Below, in pieces: positions 7,509 through 15,931 of a DNA stretch of 16,526 nt; the first letter of the stretch is position 1, and each line of letters starts with the position of its first letter. The stretch comes from Dysgonamonadaceae bacterium (GTDB lineage Bacteria > Bacteroidota > Bacteroidia > Bacteroidales > Azobacteroidaceae): positions 1-16,526 of the forward strand of contig JAITAH010000154.1 in the NCBI GenBank assembly GCA_031284225.1. Reading direction: 5' to 3'. The notes below the pieces were generated by a model, which saw nothing but the letters and a program-made list of their open reading frames with translations, was not told the DNA's origin and ran no database searches. The position numbers and the translations under genes are program-made.

Positions 7509-9704
7509 TCAAAAAGTTGCGTTAATTAAATGAAAACATCCGTCGCGGAAAGCAAAGGGGAAATAATCGTATTGCGGATTGATATTTGCTCTCACGCCGC
7601 TTCCTTCCGACTCTACGCTTAAAATTCCTCCGGAGTCGGTATAATTCAGTTTATTACCGTTAGGAGCCGTATAAACGCCGCTCTTGAATGACGAACCCGG
7701 ATAGGGATAGTTTGTAAACACGTTTTCGATGGAACGCACAAAATACGACATCAGATAGTTCCGCAGTTGCTCGGTATTCGACGGGATACTTCCAGCAGCC
7801 GCTCTGATGGCCTCGTTTGTCGGGATAAACGCCACAAAACGGGATCCGAACAAGAAGGGAATAGTCGTTTCGTTGACCATACCGGCTCGTTTCAGTAACT
7901 GTACAAATTCATAATAGGGATAACGAGAATCGTTACAAACGGCCAGAGCATAAATCAGCCCGTCGGTCTCTTCTGCGCGGAACAGGCCGTTGTTGCTTTC
8001 GTATTCGTAGGCGCGGCCGTTACTCCAAGCATTTCCGTTATCGGTAAGTTCGCGGAAAGGCATAAATGGCGTGCCCGTATAATCGGGGTTGAGCAGGTCG
8101 TTGAAAAAGGCGTTGCTCGTGATAGCGCCGTTTTTTATATACCAGTAATTGAAAGCCGATTGCGTTGTGCAAACCTGCGTTCCGTTCGATTGCAATTCCG
8201 TTTTGCCGAGCAGGGTGTGCATATTGACAATGGCTTGCATTTTGTTGGCGCTCAAGGTAGCCAAACCGTCTGCGGTTTCTTCTTCCAGCACATTACCCGT
8301 CGTGTAGGAGTTCAAAAAGATGTTGCTTTCATTCATGATGCTGTCGGTCGGAATCAGCATTGTAAATTCCGAATTGTTGGACACATAAGCGTTCAGCAAT
8401 CCCGATCCGTCCAGCATATATAAATATCCGGTACGGTTTTTATCTCTGAACGAAGGACCTACAACCGATGCAAACAAAGGCGGCGTATCTATTTCGTCCA
8501 TACCGTAGAAATTTCCGTTGACGCATATCGCTTTTTCTGTAACTTTCGCCGGATCGAAGTTGAAAAGAACGCCGTAGCTGTTTTTTATCTTTCCGGTAGT
8601 TATTTCTTCCGGAAACACGATAGAACCGTTATAGACAAACTGGTTCATCAGGTGATTCATGACTAACGGATCGATGCTCCACAGGGATTCGTATCCGCCT
8701 TTTTCCCAAAATCTTTCGAAGAAAGCGTTTATCGCTCTGTTCGACGGAGCAAACACGCTGTAAGATCTGGAAGCTAATGTGCTTACATGCTGATAGGAAG
8801 CTACCGGCCATTCCATAGCGATGGGTGGCAAAGAAGTTCCGTGCGAATGGAAATACAACGAATCGGCGCCTATCGTTTTCCCGTAATCGCTTGACAGGGT
8901 TGCATCATAGACGTAAACGCTATAATTATCGTATAAATTGAAGAAATCCGAATAATCGTCACGTTTTTCCAGTTCCGTATAAATTGTTTCGAGCGGAGAC
9001 AACACTCTGTCTATCGTGTAGATATATCCATTGTCGGCAATTATTCCGTACTCTTTTACAGAGGCGTTTGATACATTAAACCCGTCATCGCCCGTCCAGA
9101 CGGAATTAGGATAAAAATATTCGTAATTCGCTTTGGCGTCAATGTCTTTGGTAGCGAAAAAGCGATAAGAGAACACGGGAAGGAAGCGTTCCAAATGATA
9201 AACCATCACATGTTTGCCTGTTTGGCGGTCGATTTCGAGCGTAACCGCATTTGCGCTCCGCGTCCTGAATTTGTAATACAGGCCGGCATTCACCTCTTTG
9301 TTCTCGTCTGTAGCTCCATCGCCTTCGGGACGAAAATTCTCCATTCGCTCCTTATTATAAGAATAATACAGCAAATGGAATCCGATCAGTTTACTCAATT
9401 CATCCGGATTCAACTCGCTGATGGCGGAATAACCGTTTTCGCTCAGATACTTCGAAAAGGCGGCATCGTCGGGCGCCATTACAGTGAGGATACTTTTGCC
9501 TTCCAGCATCGACCTGTAGCCGGCAAGTTCTGCGCCTTCCAGAAAAATCGAGAAGTTACCCTCGGCTTCCAATACTTGCCAAGCGCTTCCTTTCAACCAT
9601 TCGGGCGTTTTGTAATGTTCGTCCATCCGGTCTTCGCAAGCGCAAAAACAGAAAGCGGCGAACAACAAGGCACATATTGTCTTCACTAATGTTGTGTTTT
9701 TCAT
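7509..9704 (-). CDS. Large multi-FAS1 (fasciclin) surface lipoprotein
   Basis: Started at the ATG at 9704, the protein has 731 residues. The signal peptide MKNTTLVKTICALLFAAFCF ends in lipobox FCAC with Cys23. It is followed by EDRMDEHYKTPEWLKGSAW, an acidic surface-export type start common to Bacteroidota fasciclin lipoproteins. Four FAS1 core motifs can be seen in order: ILTVMAPDDAAF (about 72), YSVFAPSNRAINAFF (about 315), FTMLIPTDSIMN (about 447) and FVAFIPTNEAIRA (about 622). This suggests four tandem modules and fits the length. FAS1 domains in other organisms mediate adhesion; here surface glycan binding is inferred only from context. It is the second gene of the train, between the lyase and SusC, an uncommon place because accessory lipoproteins usually follow SusD. 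The frame extends 12 codons upstream to 9740, but that would precede the signal peptide. The gap before it is filled by repeat copy C. Confidence 0.9.
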   Translation of the reverse strand: MKNTTLVKTICALLFAAFCFCACEDRMDEHYKTPEWLKGSAWQVLEAEGNFSIFLEGAELAGYRSMLEGKSILTVMAPDDAAFSKYLSENGYSAISELNPDELSKLIGFHLLYYSYNKERMENFRPEGDGATDENKEVNAGLYYKFRTRSANAVTLEIDRQTGKHVMVYHLERFLPVFSYRFFATKDIDAKANYEYFYPNSVWTGDDGFNVSNASVKEYGIIADNGYIYTIDRVLSPLETIYTELEKRDDYSDFFNLYDNYSVYVYDATLSSDYGKTIGADSLYFHSHGTSLPPIAMEWPVASYQHVSTLASRSYSVFAPSNRAINAFFERFWEKGGYESLWSIDPLVMNHLMNQFVYNGSIVFPEEITTGKIKNSYGVLFNFDPAKVTEKAICVNGNFYGMDEIDTPPLFASVVGPSFRDKNRTGYLYMLDGSGLLNAYVSNNSEFTMLIPTDSIMNESNIFLNSYTTGNVLEEETADGLATLSANKMQAIVNMHTLLGKTELQSNGTQVCTTQSAFNYWYIKNGAITSNAFFNDLLNPDYTGTPFMPFRELTDNGNAWSNGRAYEYESNNGLFRAEETDGLIYALAVCNDSRYPYYEFVQLLKRAGMVNETTIPFLFGSRFVAFIPTNEAIRAAAGSIPSNTEQLRNYLMSYFVRSIENVFTNYPYPGSSFKSGVYTAPNGNKLNYTDSGGILSVESEGSGVRANINPQYDYFPFAFRDGCFHLINATF

Positions 9705-9799
9705 ACGCAAATAATTTATTTTAAGTCGTATGAAACTCATATAATTTTTATTATCATTGACTTGAGTGATATAACAAAAATCATGCTTCGTTTCATACG
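9702..9799 (-). repeat. Intergenic element, copy C (long form, between pectate lyase and FAS1 gene)
   Basis: This copy occupies most of the 117-nt gap upstream of the large FAS1 gene. It starts at CATACGCAAATAATTT and ends at a perfect 10-bp inverted repeat: CGTATGAAAC at 9727-9736 and GTTTCATACG at 9790-9799, with 53 nt between the arms. Inside, ATAAT (9741-9745) pairs with ATTAT (9750-9754). TGATAT (9767-9772) faces AAATCA (9778-9783) with one mismatch. The inner hairpin has the same place as in copy B but a different sequence, which would be expected if pairing rather than sequence is kept. AT-richness makes short stems easy to find by chance. Confidence 0.75.
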
Positions 9800-9821
9800 T
9801 ATATTAATTCATCTATCAATT

Positions 9822-11354
9822 TTATTGGTAATATTCGGGAAATTCCAGTGAAAAAGTATAATTTTCAATGTTAGCATATCCATTGGAAGCAATTTCCGTG
9901 GCGTCGGCAGGATCGTCTTTGTCCAATCCCCACTTGATTTCAAACACATCCGGCATCCCATCGTTGTCCGTATCCAAAGGTTTTTCGCCCGATGCAATAC
10001 GTCCGGGGCCTGCCAAAGGAAATTGCTCAGCTTTCGTTTCATTCCTGATAATGGTTCCTTTTGTACCCAAAGAGGTCAATTCTTCTATCAGATAAGCGTC
10101 AACTTCGTCTCGCGTCGGAAGGCTTGCCCCTACATTCCTTACAATCCAATCGTAAGCGCTCTGCGCCGAACTTATCCCTGCTATTGCGGGATGCAACGGA
10201 GAGCGTTCTGCGAGAAAAGTCGGACTGCCGCTGCAAGTTTCGTCCCAATTAGATTGGGTAATTTCGATGCCGTTCAATACGCCATCTTTGTTTTTATCGT
10301 AATAATTACCGGTTAAATAAGTCTTAAACAATGCATTACCTCCTGTAAACGGGCGCGTTGGGCTTACATGGCTGAACACTATTGCGCCTGTGCCATCGTC
10401 CATCCAGTTACCGCCGTCGCCAACGATAAAATAATTGTTTTCGATCGTTGTTTCGGAAGGGCCTTCCGATTCGCCTCCCATATTATAGGCGGCGCCGTTT
10501 CCCCAGTTGTAAAGCACATTGTTTACAAATTGATTAAGACCTTTCACCTTGGGATTCCTGGTTTTATTGTCGATGTAAAGATTGCGGTAAATGGTTACGC
10601 CTTCCGTTTCGGAGGTCTGAATCAAACCGCCGCAGGAGTGATTTTGCAATCCCTGACCGATAATAGAATTTTGAATGGTAATGTTGTGCGGCCTTACGCC
10701 CTTTCCGTCGCTGTTGACGGAAAAATTTTCATCTTTTCCCCAAGTGATGGAACAATGGTCGAAAATAATATCCGAACCGTTAGCAATTCCGCAAGCGTCA
10801 GCCTGTTTGGAATAGCCTGCTCCCATACGTATGCGCAGGTAACGGACAATTGTATTGTTTGCGCCGGAAGCAGAAACACGTCCGCCGTAAAGTACGACGC
10901 CATCGCCGGGCGCTGTTTGTCCAAGAATGGTTTGATTGCTTTTCAATACAACCGGATCGGCGCCCAGCCGGATAATGCCAGCTACATCAAACACAATAAT
11001 ACGGTATGATTTGCTTACCGCATCGCGAAACGATCCTTTTCCCGCATCATTCAAATTAGTAACATGGTAAATTTCACCATTTGCGCGGCCGCCTGTCGCT
11101 TTCCGTCCATATCCCTCAGCGCCGGGGAAAGCGAAAGCCTCGCCGGAGAAAAAGGGAAATTTGGGCGTTTTATTACCGGAAGAACCGGAATCATTGTCTA
11201 TCTCATCAGAATCGTCGGCCGCAACATTGGTTGGCGGCACAGGATTCAAATCCTTAATGCCATCATTATCCATACATGCGTAGAATGATAACGGCATAAA
11301 AAATAACATAAAAAAGACCCAAAACTTTTTTCTGTAAACATTCTGTTTTTTCAT
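9822..11354 (-). CDS. Pectate lyase (PL1-type) surface lipoprotein
   Basis: The product has 510 residues. The signal peptide ends in SFYAC (Cys27), followed by MDNDG, then a low-complexity Asp/Ser/Asn linker to about residue 65. The catalytic domain begins at AFAFPGAEGYGRKATGGR and is a right-handed parallel beta-helix of the pectate lyase superfamily. Recognisable parts are VTNLNDAGKGSFRDAV, TILGQTAPGDGVVLYGG, FDHCSITWGKDE (Asp199 in the likely Ca2+ region), NSIIGQGLQNHSCGGLIQ and NKTRNPKVKG, where Arg266 sits at the place of the catalytic base. The enzyme would cleave polygalacturonate by beta-elimination outside the cell. Two extra acidic loops are present: DKNKDGVLNGIE, EF-hand-like, and DTDNDGMPDVFE near the C-terminus, thrombospondin type 3-like. 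It is the first gene of the train, right behind a good promoter, so it is probably the main regulated start. Substrate detail (pectate versus methylated pectin) cannot be told. Confidence 0.93.
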   Translation of the reverse strand: MKKQNVYRKKFWVFFMLFFMPLSFYACMDNDGIKDLNPVPPTNVAADDSDEIDNDSGSSGNKTPKFPFFSGEAFAFPGAEGYGRKATGGRANGEIYHVTNLNDAGKGSFRDAVSKSYRIIVFDVAGIIRLGADPVVLKSNQTILGQTAPGDGVVLYGGRVSASGANNTIVRYLRIRMGAGYSKQADACGIANGSDIIFDHCSITWGKDENFSVNSDGKGVRPHNITIQNSIIGQGLQNHSCGGLIQTSETEGVTIYRNLYIDNKTRNPKVKGLNQFVNNVLYNWGNGAAYNMGGESEGPSETTIENNYFIVGDGGNWMDDGTGAIVFSHVSPTRPFTGGNALFKTYLTGNYYDKNKDGVLNGIEITQSNWDETCSGSPTFLAERSPLHPAIAGISSAQSAYDWIVRNVGASLPTRDEVDAYLIEELTSLGTKGTIIRNETKAEQFPLAGPGRIASGEKPLDTDNDGMPDVFEIKWGLDKDDPADATEIASNGYANIENYTFSLEFPEYYQ

Positions 11355-11414
11355 AATATATAAAAATTTATTTTTTTTACTGTAAATTCAAGTATTTTCT
11401 ATATATTTACCCCG

Positions 11415-11442
11415 CAAAGTTATGCTTAAAATATTTTAACAA
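11415..11442 (-). promoter_or_regulatory. Bacteroidota-type promoter for the pectate lyase / SusCD train
   Basis: On the minus strand a TTG (11442-11440) is followed after 17 bp by TAACTTTG (11422-11415), which matches the TAnnTTTG -7 element of the Bacteroidota housekeeping sigma factor in full. It is followed by CGGGG. Transcription would begin near 11408, leaving a leader of about 50 nt before the lyase ATG at 11354. No equally good match was found in front of the other leftward genes, which supports one long transcript. Confidence 0.65.
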
Positions 11443-11445
11443 TAA

Positions 11446-11475
11446 GGATATTTGTTTTTTTATATGGATTTTTGT
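11446..11475. promoter_or_regulatory. Direct repeat, candidate operator for the hybrid regulator
   Basis: GGATATTTGT (11446-11455) and GGATTTTTGT (11466-11475) differ at one base and start 20 bp apart, close to two helical turns. They lie directly upstream of the -33 element of the lyase promoter. AraC-type HTH dimers often bind such in-phase direct repeats, so these may be the sites of the neighbouring regulator. The region is AT-rich, and each unit also contains GAnnTTTG, one base off a -7 promoter element on the plus strand. They could therefore instead be part of the promoter of the regulator gene. Confidence 0.35.
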
Positions 11476-11486
11476 ACACAATTATC

Positions 11487-14400
11487 ATGAAAAAACTATA
11501 TTTATTGATTTTCATGTTCCTTTTCGCTTTCTTTCCGGCATATACGCTTGATGGATTGCGATTTGAAAGCATTACCAATAAAAATGGTTTGTCGAACAAC
11601 ACTGTCCGCCGCATTATGCAGGACAGCAGGGGATTTATGTGGATCAGCACAAGCAACGGCCTGAATCGCTACGATGGAGGGGAATTTGTGGTAATGTACC
11701 CTCAATTTGGCGTTTTGTCGCTTACCGAAAGCAAAATCAGGAACACGGTGGAAGACGCTAACGGGCATATCTGGGTACATTCCAACTCGCGTATAGTGGA
11801 TTGCTACGACAGCCGGCTGGAATCTTTTGTCGATTATACGGGTGAAAAAAAGCCGAAACGCTATATCCATATCAAACCTATGTCGAACGGAGATATGTGG
11901 ATGTGGGGCGACAACGGCGCCTATAAAATCAGTTATATGAACGGACATCCGGTTTCGACTCTGTATGATAAAAATAATATCCGCACCAATATCGTTCATT
12001 TCGTATATGAAGATTCAACTAAGCAAATATGGGCAGGAACAGACGCAGGTCTGCTGAAAATGAATGAAGGCGATTTGTCTTTTTGCCCCGCAGGAAAAAA
12101 CAATATCGATTTTCTGAATGTTGCCGAATCGAAACAATACATCTGTTTTTTTACCGGCAACAACCAAATAGTTGTTTTCGATAAAGTTCGGAAAACATAT
12201 TTGTATGATACCGCAATTCCTTCAAAACCTAAACTGAAAATCAAACAGATGGCAGCTTTGGACGAGCGCTATTTCCTGATAACCGGCGAAACGGCGGCTT
12301 TCGTTTTCGACGTCGAACGCGCCAAAGCGGTTTATGCCGGAGAAATTTTTGGAAATATCGACTGGAAAGGAGTGAATATCATCATCGACAACAAGGGCGG
12401 TTGCTGGATGTACAACGGATCCGGCCAAATCAGGCATTACCGGAAAGATACCCGCGAATTTGATAAAATCGAACTGATACCGCCTTCCATACTCTCGGTC
12501 ATTGATTTGGAAAGATACAATATTTATTGCGATTCGCGAAATATTGCTTGGATTACGACTTATGGAAACGGCTTGTTTGCTATCGAACTGAATACCGGGA
12601 AAATCAACCATTTTACAAAATCCAACAGCGGACTGAAAACCAATTATTTACTTTCCGTTTCGGAAGACAGGCTGGGCAAAATATGGATCGGAACGGAACA
12701 TACGGGTATCCTGAAAATCACCCTTACCAATTATAACAACCGCATCTTTTTCCCCGACAACGCCCCGGATGATATTGAAAACAAAATTATACGCACCATT
12801 TACGAAGACCGCGCCGGATACTTATGGATCGGTACGAAAAGGGGTAATGTTTATGTCTTCGACAAAGATTTTAACCTGAAACATACGCACGACCTGTCGC
12901 AGGGAATGGCCTATTGCATAGCGGAAGATTCCATAGGCAACAAATGGATCGGTACCAAAGGCAACGGCCTGTACATTTTTTCCTGTGAAACAGGACGCCT
13001 GACAGGTAAATATACCCACAATCCGTCCGACAGTAAAAGTATCGGCAGCAACAATATCTATTCGATATGGAAAGACTCGAATGGACGAATGTGGATTGGC
13101 GCTTATGGCAGCGGCTTGTTCTTGTGCGAAAAAGAAGACGGCAAACTGAATTTTATCAATATAACTTCCATAAACAAAGAACACAAAGGCATCAGGAATA
13201 TAATACAAGACCGTTCGGGACAAATATGGGTGGGCGGAAACGAAGGTATCGTGGTGTTCCGTCCCGACGAATTGTTGAAAAACGAAAACAATTTCAAAAA
13301 TTATCGCTTCGACAAGGATAACCCTCAGTCGCTGAACAATAACGAAGTGAAATACCTGCTGGAAGACAGCGCAGGCCGAATATGGGTAGGCACTTCGGGC
13401 GGAGGACTGAATCTGGCGGAAAAAGACGCCTCGACAGGAGAGGTGCATTTTAAACACTATCCATCAACAAAAGGACTGATAAACAATATCATACAAGCCA
13501 TTCTCGAAGATTCGGAGCAGAATCTGTGGATAAGCACCGAAAGCGGTATTTCCAAATTCAATATTGCTTCGGAAAAGTTTGAGAATTACGGTTTTTCCGA
13601 TGTTTGGGAAAGCGATTTGTTTTGCGAATCGTCCTGCTGCAAGCGTAAAAATGGCGAATTATTGTTCGGAAGTTACAACGGAATGTATATTTTCAACCCC
13701 GGTTCTTCCGAAAATACGCCCAGCGTTTTGCCGGTCATACTGACAAAATTCGAAATCAACGGGACGACGGTAAGTCCAAATACGCCAAACTCGCCTCTGA
13801 AAACGAGCATTACGGATACCAAATCCATTCGGTTGGAAAGCGCCCAAAATTCCTTCCGCATCAAGTTCTCAAACCTGAATTACGAAGACGCTTCGTCGAA
13901 CCGCTATATTTATATTCTCGAAAACTACGATAAGGTATGGAATCCCATCACCCAATACAATGTGGCTTCCTATAAAAATATTCCTCCGGGAAAATATGTT
14001 TTCAAAGTCAAGAGCAGCAATGGATTCGGAAATTGGCAGGAAAAAGAAACGGCGCTGGCAATAACGGTTGTCCCCCCGTTTTGGAGAACATGGCAAGCAT
14101 TCCTTTTATATACAGTTTTGCTTGCAGCGTTTTGTTTCGTAGCCGGAAAATTCATTTTGAAAATGAACAGGCTCAACAATAATGTAAAAGTTGAAAAACA
14201 GTTGACCGAATACCGCCTGCGGTTTTTTACCAACATCTCGCACGAATTTAGAACGCCTCTCACCATTATTCGCGGAAGTATTGAAAACATCGATTCCATT
14301 AAATCATTGCCGCCCATGTTGAAAAAACAGATTAAAGTATTGGACAAAAGCGCATTGCGTCTGATGAGGCTTATCGACCAACTGCTCGAATTTAGAAAAA

Positions 14401-15779
14401 TACAGAACGACAGGCTGGATTTGAAATTACAACATACGGAAGCAATAGGTTTTTTCCGGGAAATATATGAAATGTTTACCGAAACAGCCGGAAGAAAAAA
14501 TATCCGGTTTACTTTCCATTCCAATGAAGACTCAAAAAGGATGCTGTTAGATCGGGAAAAAATGGATAAAATTGCCTTTAACCTGCTATCGAATGCGTTC
14601 AAACACACGCCGGCAAAAGGAAATATCAAAATGGAAATTCTTTTTGACGAGAAAAATCTTACGCTTAACGTGGCCGATTCGGGAATCGGAATCCCGCCCG
14701 ACAAGCAATCATTGCTGTTTAAACGCTTCCAGCAAATCAATTATTCGGATTCGGGAATCGGAATCGGGCTTCACCTGACTTGCGAATTGGCCAACGCTCA
14801 CAAAGGCGAAATCGCTTACCGGAAATCGGAATGGGAAGGCGCTTGCTTTTCAGTCGCCATTCCTGTTTCGGACGAGGCTTACCGCAACGAAGAAATCATC
14901 GAATCAGAGCCGCCGATACTGTTGGGCGAAAACGGAGACGATGACGAGATACGGGAAAAATTTGAATATCCGTCCGACAAATCTTTCGCTTCTTACAAAG
15001 TTCTGTTGGTAGAAGACGACGAAGAAATCCGGATGTTTCTGGAAGATCAGTTAGGTAAAAGTTTCACCGTTATCACCGCTCAAGACGGTCTGGAAGGCTT
15101 CAATACGGCGGTGAAAGAGCAGCCCGACTTAATCGTTTGCGATGTAATGATGCCTGAAATGGACGGGTTTGAAGTTACGAAAAAGCTCAAAACGGAGTTC
15201 GAATCCAGCCATATCCCCATCATCCTGCTTACCGCCCATGCTTCCATGAAACATCAGATAGAAGGTATTGAAGCGGGCGCAGACGCTTATATCGTCAAAC
15301 CATTCAGTATGAAGTTCCTGACTACCAGAATTATCAAGATGATAGAGCAGCGTGAAAAACTCCGACACAAATTTACGCAGGAGCCGGGCATCATACGAAC
15401 AACGATCTGTACAACCGACCACGACAATGAGTTTATCAAAAAAATAAACCGGATTATTGAAGAGAACTTGGGAAATCCCGATTTTTCGAGCGATACTTTC
15501 GCTCAATACGTCAATTTGGGAAGAACCACATTCTACAAAAAGATAAAAGGTATAACCGGCTATTCGCCAAAAGAATACATCCGCATACTCCGATTGAAAA
15601 AAGCGGCCGAATTGCTGTCTTCCTCCGAGATGCACATATCGGAAATCGCTTATAGCGTAGGATTTATTGATCCGCTGTATTTCAGCAGGTGTTTCAAAAA
15701 GCAGTTCGGGGTGATGCCGTCGTTGTTTAAGCATAGGCAGACAAGTGAAACTTCCACCGTATTAGAAAGAATTGTTTAA
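11487..15779 (+). CDS. Hybrid two-component system regulator (HTCS) of the pectin locus
   Basis: The protein has 1430 residues, a usual HTCS length. The signal peptide (MKKLYLLIFMFLFAFFPAYT) is followed by about fourteen propeller blades of the type GxxWIGTxxGL (residues about 24-750), i.e. two seven-bladed periplasmic propellers. A Y_Y_Y domain follows (about 780-862), then a membrane span (about 868-890). The kinase has the phospho-acceptor His919 in FFTNISHEFRTPLTII, the N-box NLLSNAFKH (Asn1032, Asn1036), G1 DSGIGIP (Asp1064) and G2 GIGIGLHLT. The receiver (about 1170-1285) has the phospho-acceptor Asp1219 in CDVMMPEMDG and Lys1271 in KPF. An AraC-type HTH (about 1314-1420) ends the chain. 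All key residues are present, so it should be active. Known HTCS proteins bind a specific oligosaccharide in the periplasm and switch on the adjacent locus; the divergent pectate lyase makes a pectic ligand likely. The frame opens at a TTG (11472), but the ATG at 11487 gives the better signal peptide. Confidence 0.97.
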   Translation: MKKLYLLIFMFLFAFFPAYTLDGLRFESITNKNGLSNNTVRRIMQDSRGFMWISTSNGLNRYDGGEFVVMYPQFGVLSLTESKIRNTVEDANGHIWVHSNSRIVDCYDSRLESFVDYTGEKKPKRYIHIKPMSNGDMWMWGDNGAYKISYMNGHPVSTLYDKNNIRTNIVHFVYEDSTKQIWAGTDAGLLKMNEGDLSFCPAGKNNIDFLNVAESKQYICFFTGNNQIVVFDKVRKTYLYDTAIPSKPKLKIKQMAALDERYFLITGETAAFVFDVERAKAVYAGEIFGNIDWKGVNIIIDNKGGCWMYNGSGQIRHYRKDTREFDKIELIPPSILSVIDLERYNIYCDSRNIAWITTYGNGLFAIELNTGKINHFTKSNSGLKTNYLLSVSEDRLGKIWIGTEHTGILKITLTNYNNRIFFPDNAPDDIENKIIRTIYEDRAGYLWIGTKRGNVYVFDKDFNLKHTHDLSQGMAYCIAEDSIGNKWIGTKGNGLYIFSCETGRLTGKYTHNPSDSKSIGSNNIYSIWKDSNGRMWIGAYGSGLFLCEKEDGKLNFINITSINKEHKGIRNIIQDRSGQIWVGGNEGIVVFRPDELLKNENNFKNYRFDKDNPQSLNNNEVKYLLEDSAGRIWVGTSGGGLNLAEKDASTGEVHFKHYPSTKGLINNIIQAILEDSEQNLWISTESGISKFNIASEKFENYGFSDVWESDLFCESSCCKRKNGELLFGSYNGMYIFNPGSSENTPSVLPVILTKFEINGTTVSPNTPNSPLKTSITDTKSIRLESAQNSFRIKFSNLNYEDASSNRYIYILENYDKVWNPITQYNVASYKNIPPGKYVFKVKSSNGFGNWQEKETALAITVVPPFWRTWQAFLLYTVLLAAFCFVAGKFILKMNRLNNNVKVEKQLTEYRLRFFTNISHEFRTPLTIIRGSIENIDSIKSLPPMLKKQIKVLDKSALRLMRLIDQLLEFRKIQNDRLDLKLQHTEAIGFFREIYEMFTETAGRKNIRFTFHSNEDSKRMLLDREKMDKIAFNLLSNAFKHTPAKGNIKMEILFDEKNLTLNVADSGIGIPPDKQSLLFKRFQQINYSDSGIGIGLHLTCELANAHKGEIAYRKSEWEGACFSVAIPVSDEAYRNEEIIESEPPILLGENGDDDEIREKFEYPSDKSFASYKVLLVEDDEEIRMFLEDQLGKSFTVITAQDGLEGFNTAVKEQPDLIVCDVMMPEMDGFEVTKKLKTEFESSHIPIILLTAHASMKHQIEGIEAGADAYIVKPFSMKFLTTRIIKMIEQREKLRHKFTQEPGIIRTTICTTDHDNEFIKKINRIIEENLGNPDFSSDTFAQYVNLGRTTFYKKIKGITGYSPKEYIRILRLKKAAELLSSSEMHISEIAYSVGFIDPLYFSRCFKKQFGVMPSLFKHRQTSETSTVLERIV

Positions 15780-15905
15780 AAACCGCCGGACACGGGTTCC
15801 CGCAAAAACATCCTCGCAAACAACCCTTGTGGACGGCGGCAAGGATGAAAGATTCCCGCGCTGTCTTTCCTTCGCCGAATTGCAAAAGGAAATGGAAAAA
15901 ATGTT

Positions 15906-15913
15906 TACCTTTG
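15906..15913 (+). promoter_or_regulatory. Candidate -7 element for the HD-domain gene
   Basis: TACCTTTG fits TAnnTTTG completely and lies 18 nt before the ATG at 15932. The nearest upstream TTG (15880-15882) is 23 bp away, longer than usual. If used, the leader would be only about 10 nt, and any start upstream of 15932 would not be on the transcript. The rest of the 152-nt spacer after the regulator stop (15780-15905) shows no convincing terminator hairpin; only CCGCCG and CGGCGG, about 45 nt apart, could pair. Confidence 0.45.
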
Positions 15914-15931
15914 TGCTTTCTTAGCAAACGA

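Noticed and set aside
9770..9790. Promoter inside the repeated element (minus-strand GATTTTTG)
   Set aside because: It is one base off the -7 consensus, has no TTG at a proper distance, and is changed to GATTTTTA in copy A.
776..9799. The three repeats as a CRISPR array or insertion sequence remnants
   Set aside because: The copies are thousands of bases apart, differ in length, have no spacers and no transposase, and no target-site duplication could be recognised.
10368..11009. 213-codon plus-strand open frame opposite the pectate lyase
   Set aside because: The catalytic beta-helix motifs are on the minus strand. The plus frame has no start signal or known motif.
12822..13457. 211-codon minus-strand open frame opposite the propeller part of the regulator
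   Set aside because: It mirrors the repeated propeller codons of the real gene and shows no domain of its own.
13970..14740. 256-codon minus-strand open frame opposite the kinase part of the regulator
   Set aside because: The plus-strand frame encodes intact kinase motifs over the same bases. The antisense product has no recognisable domain and no start signals.
15780..15905. Possible rho-independent terminator after the regulator gene
   Set aside because: Only a 6-bp pairing (CCGCCG with CGGCGG) separated by about 45 nt is visible, and no T-run follows it.
15827..15931. 35-codon N-terminal extension of the HD protein
   Set aside because: It has no domain, is rich in Lys, Arg and Cys, and overlaps a full TAnnTTTG promoter element; the HD fold is complete from 15932.
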